A DNA stretch of 64,000 nt from positions 104,237 to 168,236 of the forward strand of contig CACZLZ010000001.1 of assembly GCA_902782145.1 (NCBI GenBank). Reading direction: 5' to 3'. Position numbers and translations under genes: made by a program. How positions within the stretch are numbered: the stretch's first letter is position 1; every line of letters starts with the position of its first letter. The DNA comes from an uncultured Aeromonadales bacterium. Its GTDB lineage: Bacteria > Pseudomonadota > Gammaproteobacteria > Enterobacterales > Succinivibrionaceae. Shown here piece by piece: positions 55,890 to 64,000 of the stretch. Below the pieces are notes generated by a model. It saw nothing but the letters and a program-made list of their open reading frames with translations, was not told the DNA's origin and did no database searches.

Positions 55890-56810
55890 ATGGGACTAAT
55901 CGATATCCGAATAACCGACATCACCAGGCTTGGCACCGATGCCATTGTCAATGCGGCCAACACCGCCCTGCTGCCGGGAGGCGGCGTGTGCGGCGCCATT
56001 TTCGCGGCGGCAGGCTATGATGAACTGGATGAGGCCTGCCGGAAGATCGGACACTGCGCCACCGGATCCGCAGTCATCACCCCGGGGTTCCGCCTGAAGG
56101 CCCGGCACATCATCCACACGGCCGGTCCGATATGGAACGGCGGCAACAGCAATGAGCCGGCCCTGCTGCGCAGCTCCTACCGCAGCTCCCTGGAGCTGGC
56201 AGCACAGAACGGCTGCCGATCGGTGGCTTTCCCCCTGATCTCCGCCGGCATCTACGGCTACCCGGCAGATCTGGCCTGGGAAACCGCCGTCAGCACCTGC
56301 GCCTCCTTCCTGGAGGAATGGGAAGCCCGCAGTCCGGGGAAAACCCTGGACATTGTCTTTGCGGTTCTCACAGCCAGCATGCAGAAGGAGGGAAATCAGG
56401 CCATCCGGAAAAAGGCGCCCCAGTATGCCACCGCAGTCAGGAACGACTGGCAAACCAGTCCCCTGCCCGCCAAAACCGATCATTTCTCCATGACCGCCGC
56501 CCTCACCCCCAGGCAGATGCAGATCCTCCGGCACGGGCACATTCCGGAGGGCATGGAAGACAAATGGTTCAGGTTCATGGAGGGCGACACCCTCTATGCC
56601 CACCGGAGCTGGACCGGGCACTGCATTTACGAGCTCACCTTCCTTCCAGACAGCCAAATCGCCGTGACCGTAAACCGGGATCCGGAACAGTACACAGAGA
56701 CCAGCAGCCAGGCCGATGCCGACAGCCTGGTACGGCTGCTGGAACAGTGGACGAAGGAGCCCCGCTCCCTGTATCCGGCACCGGTGCCAAAGCAGTCTTC
56801 CGGCAGCTGA
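55890..56810 (+). CDS. Macrodomain protein with C-terminal extension
   Basis: 306 aa from [15 protein letters not shown]; the longer open frame upstream lacks a start signal. The macrodomain (about 1-180) shows [17 protein letters not shown] and [10 protein letters not shown], the two ADP-ribose-binding loops, so it likely removes ADP-ribose or acetyl-ADP-ribose. The C-terminal about 115 residues ([16 protein letters not shown] ... [13 protein letters not shown]) form a second, unnamed domain with several Trp. The ribosome-binding site is weak. A regulator or anti-phage role is possible but only by association with the island. Confidence 0.85.
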   Translation: MGLIDIRITDITRLGTDAIVNAANTALLPGGGVCGAIFAAAGYDELDEACRKIGHCATGSAVITPGFRLKARHIIHTAGPIWNGGNSNEPALLRSSYRSSLELAAQNGCRSVAFPLISAGIYGYPADLAWETAVSTCASFLEEWEARSPGKTLDIVFAVLTASMQKEGNQAIRKKAPQYATAVRNDWQTSPLPAKTDHFSMTAALTPRQMQILRHGHIPEGMEDKWFRFMEGDTLYAHRSWTGHCIYELTFLPDSQIAVTVNRDPEQYTETSSQADADSLVRLLEQWTKEPRSLYPAPVPKQSSGS

Positions 56811-56989
56811 GGCCGCCCAAACGGAAGAGGACATTTCCCGGGACGCCGGCCAGGTGATGCAGGCTCGGAGGATCCGGGCCGGGAACTGTGCTCAAAATCC
56901 ATCGGACCATCGGAGGTGCTCCTGCCCTCCCAGGGGATCTGCCCCGGGATCAGGATCACCCAGACAGTAGTAACAAACAGGAGTTAGCC

Positions 56990-57580
56990 ATGAGTGCAAG
57001 AAAAGATCTGGGGGTGATCCCCGCTGTGTTCCCCATGCCGGTGCTGATGATCGGCACCTATGACGAGAGCGGGACCGTGGATGTGATGAATGCCGCCTGG
57101 GGGCAGATCTGCGAGATGGACCGGGTGCTAGTCTGCCTGAGCCCGGAGCACAAGACCACCGCCAACATCAGAAGCCTGAAGGCCTTCACCGTGGGCATTG
57201 CCGATCTGCCCCATATGAAGGAGGCCGACTTTTTCGGCATTGCCACCGGCAACCGGATGAAGGACAAGTTTGCACGCACCGGCTTTACGGCGGTCAGAAG
57301 CGCCTTTGTCAACGCCCCGGTGGTGGAGGAGTTTCCGGTCACCATGGAATGCCGTCTCCTGGAGCAGGTGGACACCGAGCACCTGAAGGACGTATTCGTG
57401 GGCCAGATCGTGAATGTGACGGCCCGGGAGGAGGTGCTGGACAGCAAAGGTGAAATTGATGCCGGCAAGCTCCAGGCCCTGATCTACGATCCCTTCCGCA
57501 AGGACTACTACGTCACCGGTGACCGGGTGGGCCGGGCCTGGGGAGAGGGAAAGCCCCTGATGAGATCCAGGGAAGAGTGA
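56990..57580 (+). CDS. Flavin reductase-like (flavoredoxin) protein
   Basis: 196 aa from MSARKDLGVIPAVFPMPV, ribosome-binding site AGGAG. FMN-binding split-barrel pattern: PVLMIGTYDESGTVDVMNAAW, VCLSPEHKTTANI, FTVGIADLPHMKEADFFG. Related proteins act as FMN-binding electron carriers or flavin reductases in anaerobes. Single gene between the macrodomain gene and the RNase gene. Confidence 0.88.
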   Translation: MSARKDLGVIPAVFPMPVLMIGTYDESGTVDVMNAAWGQICEMDRVLVCLSPEHKTTANIRSLKAFTVGIADLPHMKEADFFGIATGNRMKDKFARTGFTAVRSAFVNAPVVEEFPVTMECRLLEQVDTEHLKDVFVGQIVNVTAREEVLDSKGEIDAGKLQALIYDPFRKDYYVTGDRVGRAWGEGKPLMRSREE

Positions 57581-57871
57581 GGTAACACTCCGGGCGGGGC
57601 CGGCCTCCCCATGCAGCCGGCATGATCCGGAAGAGCCGGCGCGGGACGGACGGGGCTGGCGCCAAACCGTCAGGCATAGTGAAAGTCTGCCGGCTCAGAT
57701 AGCCCGCCCGGCCTCTGGATCTCCGCAGTCAAGCAGCAGGTGGCTCAGCCGCCAGACAGTTCAGACAAAACCTCCCGGACGGATCTGCCTCCGCCCGGGA
57801 TTTTCCGATTTGCACCCGCCTTACTGATCCCGATCAGGTGCGGGTATTTGGTCACAGGAGAATGTTTTCTG

Positions 57872-60415
57872 ATGAAGCTAGGGTTTGCAGGCGGTGCCCA
57901 GGAGGTTGGCGGAAGTTGCATCTGTCTGAGGATCGGAGACCGGGGGATCCTGCTTGACTCCGGGATCCGGCAGGGGGGAAGCAAGGATCCCCTGCCCGAC
58001 TTCCGGCTGATCCAGGAAATGGGCGGCATTGACATCATACTCATCAGCCATGCCCATATGGATCACATCGGATCCCTGCCCCTCATATCCCGGGCCTACC
58101 CCCAGGCCCCCATTTACATGACCCACATGACCATGGATCTTACCCGGGTGCTTCTCCAGGACTCCCTGAAGATCATGTCCCTCCGGGAAGAGGAGATCCC
58201 CCTTTACGGCGAGCAGGAAGTGGCAGCCATGATGGATCGCATCACACCCCTGCATGAACAGATCGAAAAGGAGATCCTGCCTGGGATCACCGCGATCTTC
58301 TATCCTGCCGGCCACATTGCCGGGGCGGCCTGCATTTATCTGAAGACCCCTGAGGGCTCCGTCTTCTACTCCGGCGATTTTGCCTCCTTTTCCCAGCAGA
58401 CCATTGAGGGGATCCATATTCCCCACCTGAGACCCGATATCTGCATTGTGGAGTCCACTTACGGCGACCGGCTGCATTCAAACCGGCAGGTGGAGGAGAA
58501 CCGGCTGATCCAGCTGGTAAGCGAAGCGGTCACCGCCGGGAAAAAGGTGCTGATCCCCAGTTTTGCCCTGGGACGCTCCCAGGAAGTGATCATGCTGCTC
58601 CGAACGGGCATGAACAAGGGGCTCATCCCCCAGGTTCCGGTTTATGTGGACGGCATGGTCCGGGAGATCTGCCGCATTTACCGTCAGCATCCCACCAGCC
58701 TGAAGAACAAGCTGGCCCGAAGCATCATGAAGGGCTTTGATCCCTTCTATTCCAAGGAGGTGCAGCCGGTTCTGCCCTCAGCCGATCGCCGGGAACTGGT
58801 GGACAAGCCGGGCCCGGCAGTGTTTGTGGCCAGTTCTGGCATGCTCAGCGGCGGACCCAGCGTCCTGTATGCGGAAAAGATCATTGCCCGGGAAGACGGC
58901 CTGATCATTCTCACCGGATATCAGGATGAGGAGGCACCCGGACGGATGCTGATGAATCTTGCCGAATCGGCGGAGGGAGTGCAGTCAGGTGCGGCCTCGG
59001 CCGAGGAAAACGCCTTCACCCTGTCCGGTCACAGCATCCCGGTGCGGGCCAGGGTCTGCAAAGTCGGGCTCTCAGCCCATGGCGACCAGGGCGAGATCCT
59101 GAGCCTGCTGACCCGGCTCAGCCCCCGGGATGTCTTCCTGGTCCACGGTGACGGCACCGCCCTGCCAGCCCTGGCCCGCATGGTGACCGGGGAGCATCTC
59201 CGGGAAGTGCATGTGCCCCGCTGCGGGGAGATCACCGCAGTGTCCTATATGACACCCCGGAAGCAGCAGCCCCGCAGCTGGCCCCAGACCCTCAGGGAGA
59301 CCGGGCTGCCCGATGAGGAGGGGCTGGCAAAGCTCAGGCTGTTTGTGCTGAGACATTACCCCGAACGCCAGTGGACCGCCATTCAGCTGATGGAGATCTG
59401 GAGCGGCAGACCGGCAGGGGATCAGGAGGATATCAATGCCTGGCAGAAACTGCTGCTGGACACCCCCAGCTTCACCTCCAGCGAAACCAGGCTGTTTCTG
59501 TTTCACCCGTCAACTGATGAAGAGCTGACCGCCGCCAGCATGCCCCGGCAGATCAACTTGCAGCAGATCCAGGATCTGGCAACCAGGCACTTCGCCTTTC
59601 TGGGTTTCAAGAAGGTAGGCATTTATCAGGATGAAAAGAAAGTGGTGCTGCGGTTTCTCTTTCCTGACGCCGTTGATCAGGTAGCCTTCCAGGCGGCCGC
59701 TGACCAATTCCAAGAGGAAACCGGCTGGACGGCGACTATCCATCCCGCCACCAACCAGGATTCAGCCCAGCATCTTCTGCGGGCCATGCTTGGAGACCGG
59801 ATAGCCAAGATCAGTTATTTCGAGGCGGAAAGGCGTTATCAGATAACCGTTCCCTGCCGGGATCAGGGAGATCCAGCCATCATTGACAAGTTCCGCTCAG
59901 AAACGGGCTGGACCCTGGAAATTCTGACAGATCCATCCCTCAGCAGAGGAAAAACGCAACCCGGTGTCGGTCCCGCAAACGCCCGTACCCCTTCGAAAGG
60001 ACAGTTGACAGAGCAGAATGCGGCTCTGTCCTATGTGAGAAACTTCTGCTCCAGCGAGGGCATTCCCCTGCAGAAACTGGGGATCAAAAACGATCATCTG
60101 GGCAGGTACCTTGAGCTGACCTTCATCTCACCGGAACTGGGCAGACGGTATGGTGACCAGCTCAGCACCCTGGCAGAGGAAACCGGATGGCGGATTGAGA
60201 TCAGCAATGCGGTGCTGCAGAACATGGTGCTGTCAACCGCCGCCCAAGTTGCAGAAGCAGCCGGGATCGTCCTGAACAGGGGGCCGTCCTACATGCCCAT
60301 GAACCGGGAAGTCCTGCTGAGGGCCTCAGCGGCATCACCTGAGGCGGTCAGTTCAGCAACAGAGGAAATTACTGCCAAGACGGGAATTGCCTGCCGCATA
60401 GTCATTGAGCGCTGA
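57872..60415 (+). CDS. Beta-CASP metallo-beta-lactamase RNase with C-terminal repeats
   Basis: 847 aa; ATG at 57872 with CAGGAG 11 nt upstream (an out-of-frame ATG lies between). The MBL core has the metal motif SHAHMDHIG (His60, His62, Asp64, His65), GHIAGAACIY, and YSGDFASF; the beta-CASP part has IPSFALGRSQEVIMLL and FVASSGMLSGGPS. Such proteins act as RNases. The C-terminal about 240 residues contain four related segments ending in a TGW/TGI-I pattern (ETGWTATI near 613, ETGWTLEI near 673, ETGWRIEI near 768, KTGIACRI near 832), suggesting repeated RNA-binding units. Confidence 0.85.
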   Translation: MKLGFAGGAQEVGGSCICLRIGDRGILLDSGIRQGGSKDPLPDFRLIQEMGGIDIILISHAHMDHIGSLPLISRAYPQAPIYMTHMTMDLTRVLLQDSLKIMSLREEEIPLYGEQEVAAMMDRITPLHEQIEKEILPGITAIFYPAGHIAGAACIYLKTPEGSVFYSGDFASFSQQTIEGIHIPHLRPDICIVESTYGDRLHSNRQVEENRLIQLVSEAVTAGKKVLIPSFALGRSQEVIMLLRTGMNKGLIPQVPVYVDGMVREICRIYRQHPTSLKNKLARSIMKGFDPFYSKEVQPVLPSADRRELVDKPGPAVFVASSGMLSGGPSVLYAEKIIAREDGLIILTGYQDEEAPGRMLMNLAESAEGVQSGAASAEENAFTLSGHSIPVRARVCKVGLSAHGDQGEILSLLTRLSPRDVFLVHGDGTALPALARMVTGEHLREVHVPRCGEITAVSYMTPRKQQPRSWPQTLRETGLPDEEGLAKLRLFVLRHYPERQWTAIQLMEIWSGRPAGDQEDINAWQKLLLDTPSFTSSETRLFLFHPSTDEELTAASMPRQINLQQIQDLATRHFAFLGFKKVGIYQDEKKVVLRFLFPDAVDQVAFQAAADQFQEETGWTATIHPATNQDSAQHLLRAMLGDRIAKISYFEAERRYQITVPCRDQGDPAIIDKFRSETGWTLEILTDPSLSRGKTQPGVGPANARTPSKGQLTEQNAALSYVRNFCSSEGIPLQKLGIKNDHLGRYLELTFISPELGRRYGDQLSTLAEETGWRIEISNAVLQNMVLSTAAQVAEAAGIVLNRGPSYMPMNREVLLRASAASPEAVSSATEEITAKTGIACRIVIER

Positions 60416-60436
60416 ATAAAAAGTGACTAAAAAAAA

Positions 60437-61021
60437 ATGAAAACACCAGCCACAGCAGATCCCAAATCCCAAAGAAGAACGAAAAAAGATGACAAAATAA
60501 ACACAGACAAGCAAATTCCAACGGGATATGGAACATGCCCTCATAACCTCATAGATAAAATTTTAAATAACAGAATCGGTTCTCTAACCATCAATTACGA
60601 ATTTACAAGTTGTCCTTACGCATTTGACGACGAAGGGCGCAAAAAATGGGATAAAGAACGAGCACAAACAAATCCATTTTGGAGAGCTAATAATGTACAG
60701 TCAATTAAACGTATAGAGTTCAAAGTCTTTTTAACAGGACAAGTAACTTCACTAGCTTGCGCCTTTGCGTATTTTGATAAACTAGAGTATGTAAACATTC
60801 AAGATACTTCCAGTATTACTAATATGAGAGAAACCTTCAGAGAGGCCATATCATTCAACCAACCGATTGGAAATTGGGATACATCAAATGTTACAGACAT
60901 GGCAGGAATGTTTTATGATGCAATATCCTTTAACCAACCAATCGGAAACTGGGATACTTCAAAAGCGGGAACTCTTGATATGTTCACAAGAGCAACCTCT
61001 TATCAATACCCTAAACCATGA
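60437..61021 (+). CDS. DUF285/BspA-type repeat protein, short copy
   Basis: 194 aa, AT-rich. No signal peptide; starts with a charged segment, then [20 protein letters not shown] shared with the next gene, and two 25-aa repeats [16 protein letters not shown] of the DUF285 (BspA-like leucine-rich) family. No ribosome-binding site is visible before ATG. The C-terminus stops at YPKP; the downstream DNA in another frame reads PKLRGAE-stop, the conserved ending of its paralogues, so the end is probably frameshifted. Confidence 0.7.
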   Translation: MKTPATADPKSQRRTKKDDKINTDKQIPTGYGTCPHNLIDKILNNRIGSLTINYEFTSCPYAFDDEGRKKWDKERAQTNPFWRANNVQSIKRIEFKVFLTGQVTSLACAFAYFDKLEYVNIQDTSSITNMRETFREAISFNQPIGNWDTSNVTDMAGMFYDAISFNQPIGNWDTSKAGTLDMFTRATSYQYPKP

Positions 61022-61057
61022 ACCACCTAAACTAAGAGGTGCAGAATAAATATTAAA

Positions 61058-61095
61058 GGCAGACTGCTACTCCCGCAGTCTGCCAAATTCTTTTT
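61058..61095 (+). terminator. Terminator after the first DUF285 gene
   Basis: 10-bp perfect stem GGCAGACTGC / GCAGTCTGCC with a 7-nt loop, followed by AAATTCTTTTTC. The same stem recurs at 62263-62287 after the third DUF285 copy. Confidence 0.75.
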
Positions 61096-61136
61096 CTAAT
61101 GCTTATTCTCTTTCATCAACTAGATAAGGTACTTTT

Positions 61137-62120
61137 ATGTACAATAGCAATCCTATACTAAATTCACCAAACGACATCACCGATGAACTTATCAAAAGAA
61201 TAATCAATAACGATTTGGATTCATTGACTATCAACTATGAATTCACAAGATGGTGCAACGAATACGAAAATGCAGACAATTGGAAAAAAGAACAATTTCA
61301 AGCAAATCCTTTCTGGAAAGCAAATAACATAAGTCCTCTAAAACGCATCAAATTTGAGATTAAATTTGGGCGAAATATACATTCTCTCGCAAGTGCCTTT
61401 GAGAACCTTGAAGAACTCGAACAAGTAAATATTAACGGTATTTCAAATGTTACTGATATAAGAGCCATGTTTTTTGGTGCAAAATCCTTTAATCAACCAA
61501 TAGGAAATTGGGACATTTCCAAAGTTACTCATATGAACGCCTTGTTCTGCGGCGCAAAATCATTTAATCAGCCAATTGGCAATTGGAACACTTCTAATGT
61601 TATCAATATGGCAAGCGTGTTTTGCGGTGCAGCGTCCTTCAATCAGCCAATTAGCAACTGGGATACTTCCAATGTTACTCAGATGGCGTGTATGTTCTGC
61701 GATGCAACATCCTTCAATCAGCCCATCGGCAACTGGAATACCTCCAGGGTTACTGATATGAGCAATATGTTCTATTGTGCAAAATCCTTCAATCAGCCTA
61801 TCGGCAACTGGAATACCTCCAGGGTTACTGATATGAGCAGTATGTTCTGCAGTGCAACAGCCTTCAATCAGCCTATCGGCAACTGGAATACCTCCAATGT
61901 CACCTATATGAGTTGGATGTTCTGTGGAGCAGAATCCTTCAATCAGCCCATCGGCAACTGGAATACCTCCAGGGTTACTGATATGAGCAATATGTTCTAT
62001 TGTGCAAAATCCTTCAATCAGCCAATCGGCAACTGGGATACCTCCAATGTCACCGATATGAGTGAGATGTTTGAAGATGCAACATCCTATCGATATCGGA
62101 AACCCCGCGGCGCCGAATAG
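61137..62120 (+). CDS. DUF285/BspA-type repeat protein
   Basis: 327 aa, AT-rich, no signal peptide. The N-terminus ([26 protein letters not shown]) parallels the preceding gene. Then come eight 25-aa repeats [20 protein letters not shown], and the conserved ending [11 protein letters not shown]285 repeats form leucine-rich-like solenoids used for binding or adhesion; without a signal peptide the location is unclear. The nearly identical repeat DNA suggests frequent copy-number change. Confidence 0.8.
   Translation: MYNSNPILNSPNDITDELIKRIINNDLDSLTINYEFTRWCNEYENADNWKKEQFQANPFWKANNISPLKRIKFEIKFGRNIHSLASAFENLEELEQVNINGISNVTDIRAMFFGAKSFNQPIGNWDISKVTHMNALFCGAKSFNQPIGNWNTSNVINMASVFCGAASFNQPISNWDTSNVTQMACMFCDATSFNQPIGNWNTSRVTDMSNMFYCAKSFNQPIGNWNTSRVTDMSSMFCSATAFNQPIGNWNTSNVTYMSWMFCGAESFNQPIGNWNTSRVTDMSNMFYCAKSFNQPIGNWDTSNVTDMSEMFEDATSYRYRKPRGAE
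61488..62087 (+). repeat. Eight 75-bp tandem repeats inside the DUF285 gene
   Basis: Period is exactly 75 bp. Repeats four and seven are identical over most of their length. Several units are locally more GC-rich than the surrounding gene. This points to recombination or slippage among repeats. Confidence 0.85.
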
Positions 62121-62160
62121 CAGGCTCCCAGTCTCCCTGTCAGCCCGATAAGGAGATTTT

Positions 62161-62253
62161 ATGGTTAACCTCGCCCGCCAAACTGCCAATTCTTTCAATA
62201 TGTTCCAAGAGGCAAAATCCTACTCTTTCCCTAAACCACGGGGTGCAAAATAA
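62161..62253 (+). pseudogene. Remnant of a third DUF285 paralogue
   Basis: 31 codons beginning with ATG after a good AAGGAG site, ending FPKPRGAK, the ending of the DUF285 paralogue. The middle (SFNMFQEAKSYSF) is a repeat fragment. Everything between the start and the last repeat appears deleted. It may still be translated as a 30-aa peptide. Confidence 0.55.
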
Positions 62254-62262
62254 ACATCAAAA

Positions 62263-62287
62263 GCAGACTGCTGCCCCCGCAGTCTGC
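62263..62287 (+). terminator. Second copy of the DUF285 hairpin
   Basis: 9-bp perfect stem GCAGACTGC / GCAGTCTGC with a 7-nt loop, matching the hairpin at 61058. No clear T-run follows. Confidence 0.55.
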
Positions 62288-62370
62288 CAATCCACTTATT
62301 CCTCAAGTCGGCTATTCACCACTTTGGCCAAATCGTCCTACTTGCCGAATAACCAAGAACAGGATGTAAC

Positions 62371-63651
62371 ATGGAAACCAAACTTAACAGCAATCCGAAC
62401 AAAACAAAACTGAATATAGCCAACTTTACGTCAAATCTTCCAAATTTCGAAGGACTGTCTTTGCTAGACGGTAAGTATACCATTCAATTGAAAATGAACG
62501 TAAAGTCAGGTGAAGCAGATCTATATATTTGTACCGATAAAAAAGGTAATCGTCATGTAGCCAAGATTTACCGCCGTAAAGATGCTGTTAAGCCTGAGCT
62601 AGTTGAAACTCTGTCTAAACTAAAATCTCCATACATCGCTGAAATTCAGGATTATGGCACAGAGCATGAATATCCCTTTGTTATTCTTCCTTATTTTGTC
62701 AACGGCAGTCTTGCCGGCAAAACCTACAGTTCAGATGAAATCAGAGATGTTATCGTCCCGTGTGTAAGTAACGGTCTCAGATATCTGCATGAGAACGGAA
62801 TTATACACAAGGACATTAAGCCTTCAAATCTTATGATTGCAGATGACGGTGGGAAAATTCTCATAATTGATTTCGGTATAAGTTCTGTCAAATCAGACGG
62901 ACAGTCGGTGATTTTAACAAAAACCGGAATGTCACCGGAATATTCAGCCCCCGAGACATTCAACAATGTTTATCTGACTGAATCGGATTTTTATTCCCTG
63001 GGAATAACTCTTTATGAACTGTTCACCGGACACACGCCCTTTGCGCTTGCAGGAACTCTTTCAGAAGAGCAGATGGCGGCATACGCATCAGTGCAGAACA
63101 TACCATTTTCAGAAAATTTTCCAGAGAGACTTAAACTGCTCATTCAGGGACTTACATACAAGGATTTGAGCAACCGAGGAAAGCAAAACAATCCAAATCG
63201 CCGTTGGAACTGGCAAGACATTGAAAAATGGCTCAATGGTGAAGAAATGACAGTTCCGGGAGAACTGAGCGGATTTGAAAACCAGGCGGATCAACGTACA
63301 GTTTTTACAATACCTTTTGATTTCATCACAGATCGCAACGAAAGAGTAAGATTAAGCAATTTAGCAGATTTTACTTATGCTTTCGGTACTAACTGGGTGA
63401 GAGGAAGAAAGCTGATTGGTCGAGGTTTTGTTTCTGCCTTCTTTAAGAAACAGGATTTATTCGATTTGGCAGATCTAAGCATGGATTGTGAAGAGGCCAA
63501 TGTAACAGGTCCGGCATATTTTCGATTACTGACTCTGCTTGAAAAATATACCGGAAGGGCAAATTTTTACTGGCAAAATAAGGCCTTCGGTAATTTGACT
63601 GAACTATCATCCGAACTATTAAATTCTTGTTATTCCACGATCCCAAACTAG
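62371..63651 (+). CDS. Hanks-type Ser/Thr protein kinase
   Basis: 426 aa, AT-rich. Kinase motifs: VAKIY (ATP-anchoring Lys), HENGIIHKDIKPSN (catalytic loop, Asp active), IDFGISS (DFG) and SPEYSAPE. All catalytic residues are present. The C-terminal about 130 residues are a substrate-binding or regulatory region. The end STIPN-stop is followed in another frame by a long open frame, so the gene is likely frameshifted near 63625-63640. It sits in foreign-looking AT-rich DNA with the DUF285 genes. Confidence 0.8.
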   Translation: METKLNSNPNKTKLNIANFTSNLPNFEGLSLLDGKYTIQLKMNVKSGEADLYICTDKKGNRHVAKIYRRKDAVKPELVETLSKLKSPYIAEIQDYGTEHEYPFVILPYFVNGSLAGKTYSSDEIRDVIVPCVSNGLRYLHENGIIHKDIKPSNLMIADDGGKILIIDFGISSVKSDGQSVILTKTGMSPEYSAPETFNNVYLTESDFYSLGITLYELFTGHTPFALAGTLSEEQMAAYASVQNIPFSENFPERLKLLIQGLTYKDLSNRGKQNNPNRRWNWQDIEKWLNGEEMTVPGELSGFENQADQRTVFTIPFDFITDRNERVRLSNLADFTYAFGTNWVRGRKLIGRGFVSAFFKKQDLFDLADLSMDCEEANVTGPAYFRLLTLLEKYTGRANFYWQNKAFGNLTELSSELLNSCYSTIPN

Positions 63652-64000
63652 AAGACAACTACAAGGAAGTAATAACCTGTCTGCAGGAATGGTATTCAGT
63701 TATGAATCGTAACAGCGAAGGCGATTTGATTAACAAATTGTATCAACTGGCAGATCTCAAACAATACGATTTGAAATCACGGATTATTACACTTTGTTCA
63801 GTTCTGAATCCTGGTATGGAAATAAAAATTGGAGAACGCATCTATAAAAACAGATCAGACTTTAGAAATTTTCTGTCTGAACTGAAAGAATCCGACAACA
63901 CAGGATATCTACAGTATGTATCTGATAATTTAGGAGATTTTGAAAGTTACAGTCTGTGCCCTTTACCTGATTTTTCCTGCGTATTCAAAGAATCGATAAA
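63603..64000 (+). pseudogene. Probable C-terminal continuation of the frameshifted kinase
   Basis: Open frame without a stop to the window edge, in a different frame from the kinase. Its first part LFHDPKLEDNYKEVITCLQE reads as ordinary coding sequence overlapping the kinase end. An internal ATG at 63702 (MNRNSEGDLINKLYQLADL) could start a separate gene, but no good ribosome-binding site precedes it. Truncated by the window. Confidence 0.5.

Noticed and set aside
61488..62087. 75-bp repeats as a CRISPR array
   Set aside because: The repeats are contiguous, in frame, without spacers, and encode the DUF285 solenoid.

Overview
The window looks like chromosome of a GC-rich gammaproteobacterium. 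The core order barA / relA / pyrG / eno / ftsB / ispD / ispF / pcm / yqaA / nlpD is the classical gammaproteobacterial arrangement. The anaerobe-like surroundings and the OmpC/F-type porin fit Aeromonadales/Succinivibrionaceae, but that family placement is inference, not seen directly. No tRNA, rRNA, integrase or transposase was recognised.

Layout. (1) 0.1-21.0 kb is housekeeping: radA, caxA, purH with an attenuator-like leader, the overlapping operon ftsB-ispD-ispF-pcm-yqaA-nlpD, eno, pyrG, relA, an exported protein/CHASE2 pair, and the hybrid kinase barA. (2) 21.3-25.0 kb is a heterodimeric ABC exporter. (3) 25.1-30.5 kb is the most striking locus, a minus-strand operon. It starts with a prokaryotic viperin (radical SAM, expected to make chain-terminating ddhNTPs). 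Four small proteins follow, made by tandem duplication (A2-B2-A1-B1) and all sharing one short module. It ends with a T7-family RNA polymerase encoded as two polypeptides, the arrangement known from phage N4 RNAPII. Every catalytic residue I can place is intact across the two halves. Animal and bacterial viperin products act on phage/mitochondrial-type polymerases, so a viperin co-encoded with such a polymerase is a strong candidate for an undescribed defence system. (4) 30.9-32.0 kb is a porin. (5) 32.2-49.1 kb is a type III-D-like CRISPR-Cas locus: a TIGR03986-like RAMP, a Csx19-like protein, a double-Cas7 protein, Csx10, a Csm3-like protein, Cas10 with GGDD but no HD domain, Cas2, and a Cas4-Cas1 fusion. 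Opposite to it lie a RecD/UvrD-type helicase and a Csb2/Cas6-like protein with a long repetitive disordered tail. No array is present, only one solitary repeat-like element next to cas4-cas1, and no CARF effector is visible. (6) 49.4-60.4 kb holds signalling and miscellaneous genes: HD-GYP, a SpoIIE-type phosphatase with its STAS partner, two zinc-ribbon membrane proteins, a macrodomain protein, a flavin reductase, and a beta-CASP RNase with C-terminal repeats. (7) 60.4-64.0 kb is clearly AT-rich and foreign-looking: DUF285-type repeat proteins in partial tandem copies, and a Hanks-type kinase interrupted by a frameshift.

Two defence modules, viperin plus phage-type polymerase and type III-D CRISPR, therefore sit side by side around a porin between conserved chromosomal genes, i.e. 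a defence island. A second genome-scale signal is the very high frequency of GGATCC in the GC-rich parts, including intergenic DNA, and its apparent absence from the AT-rich end.
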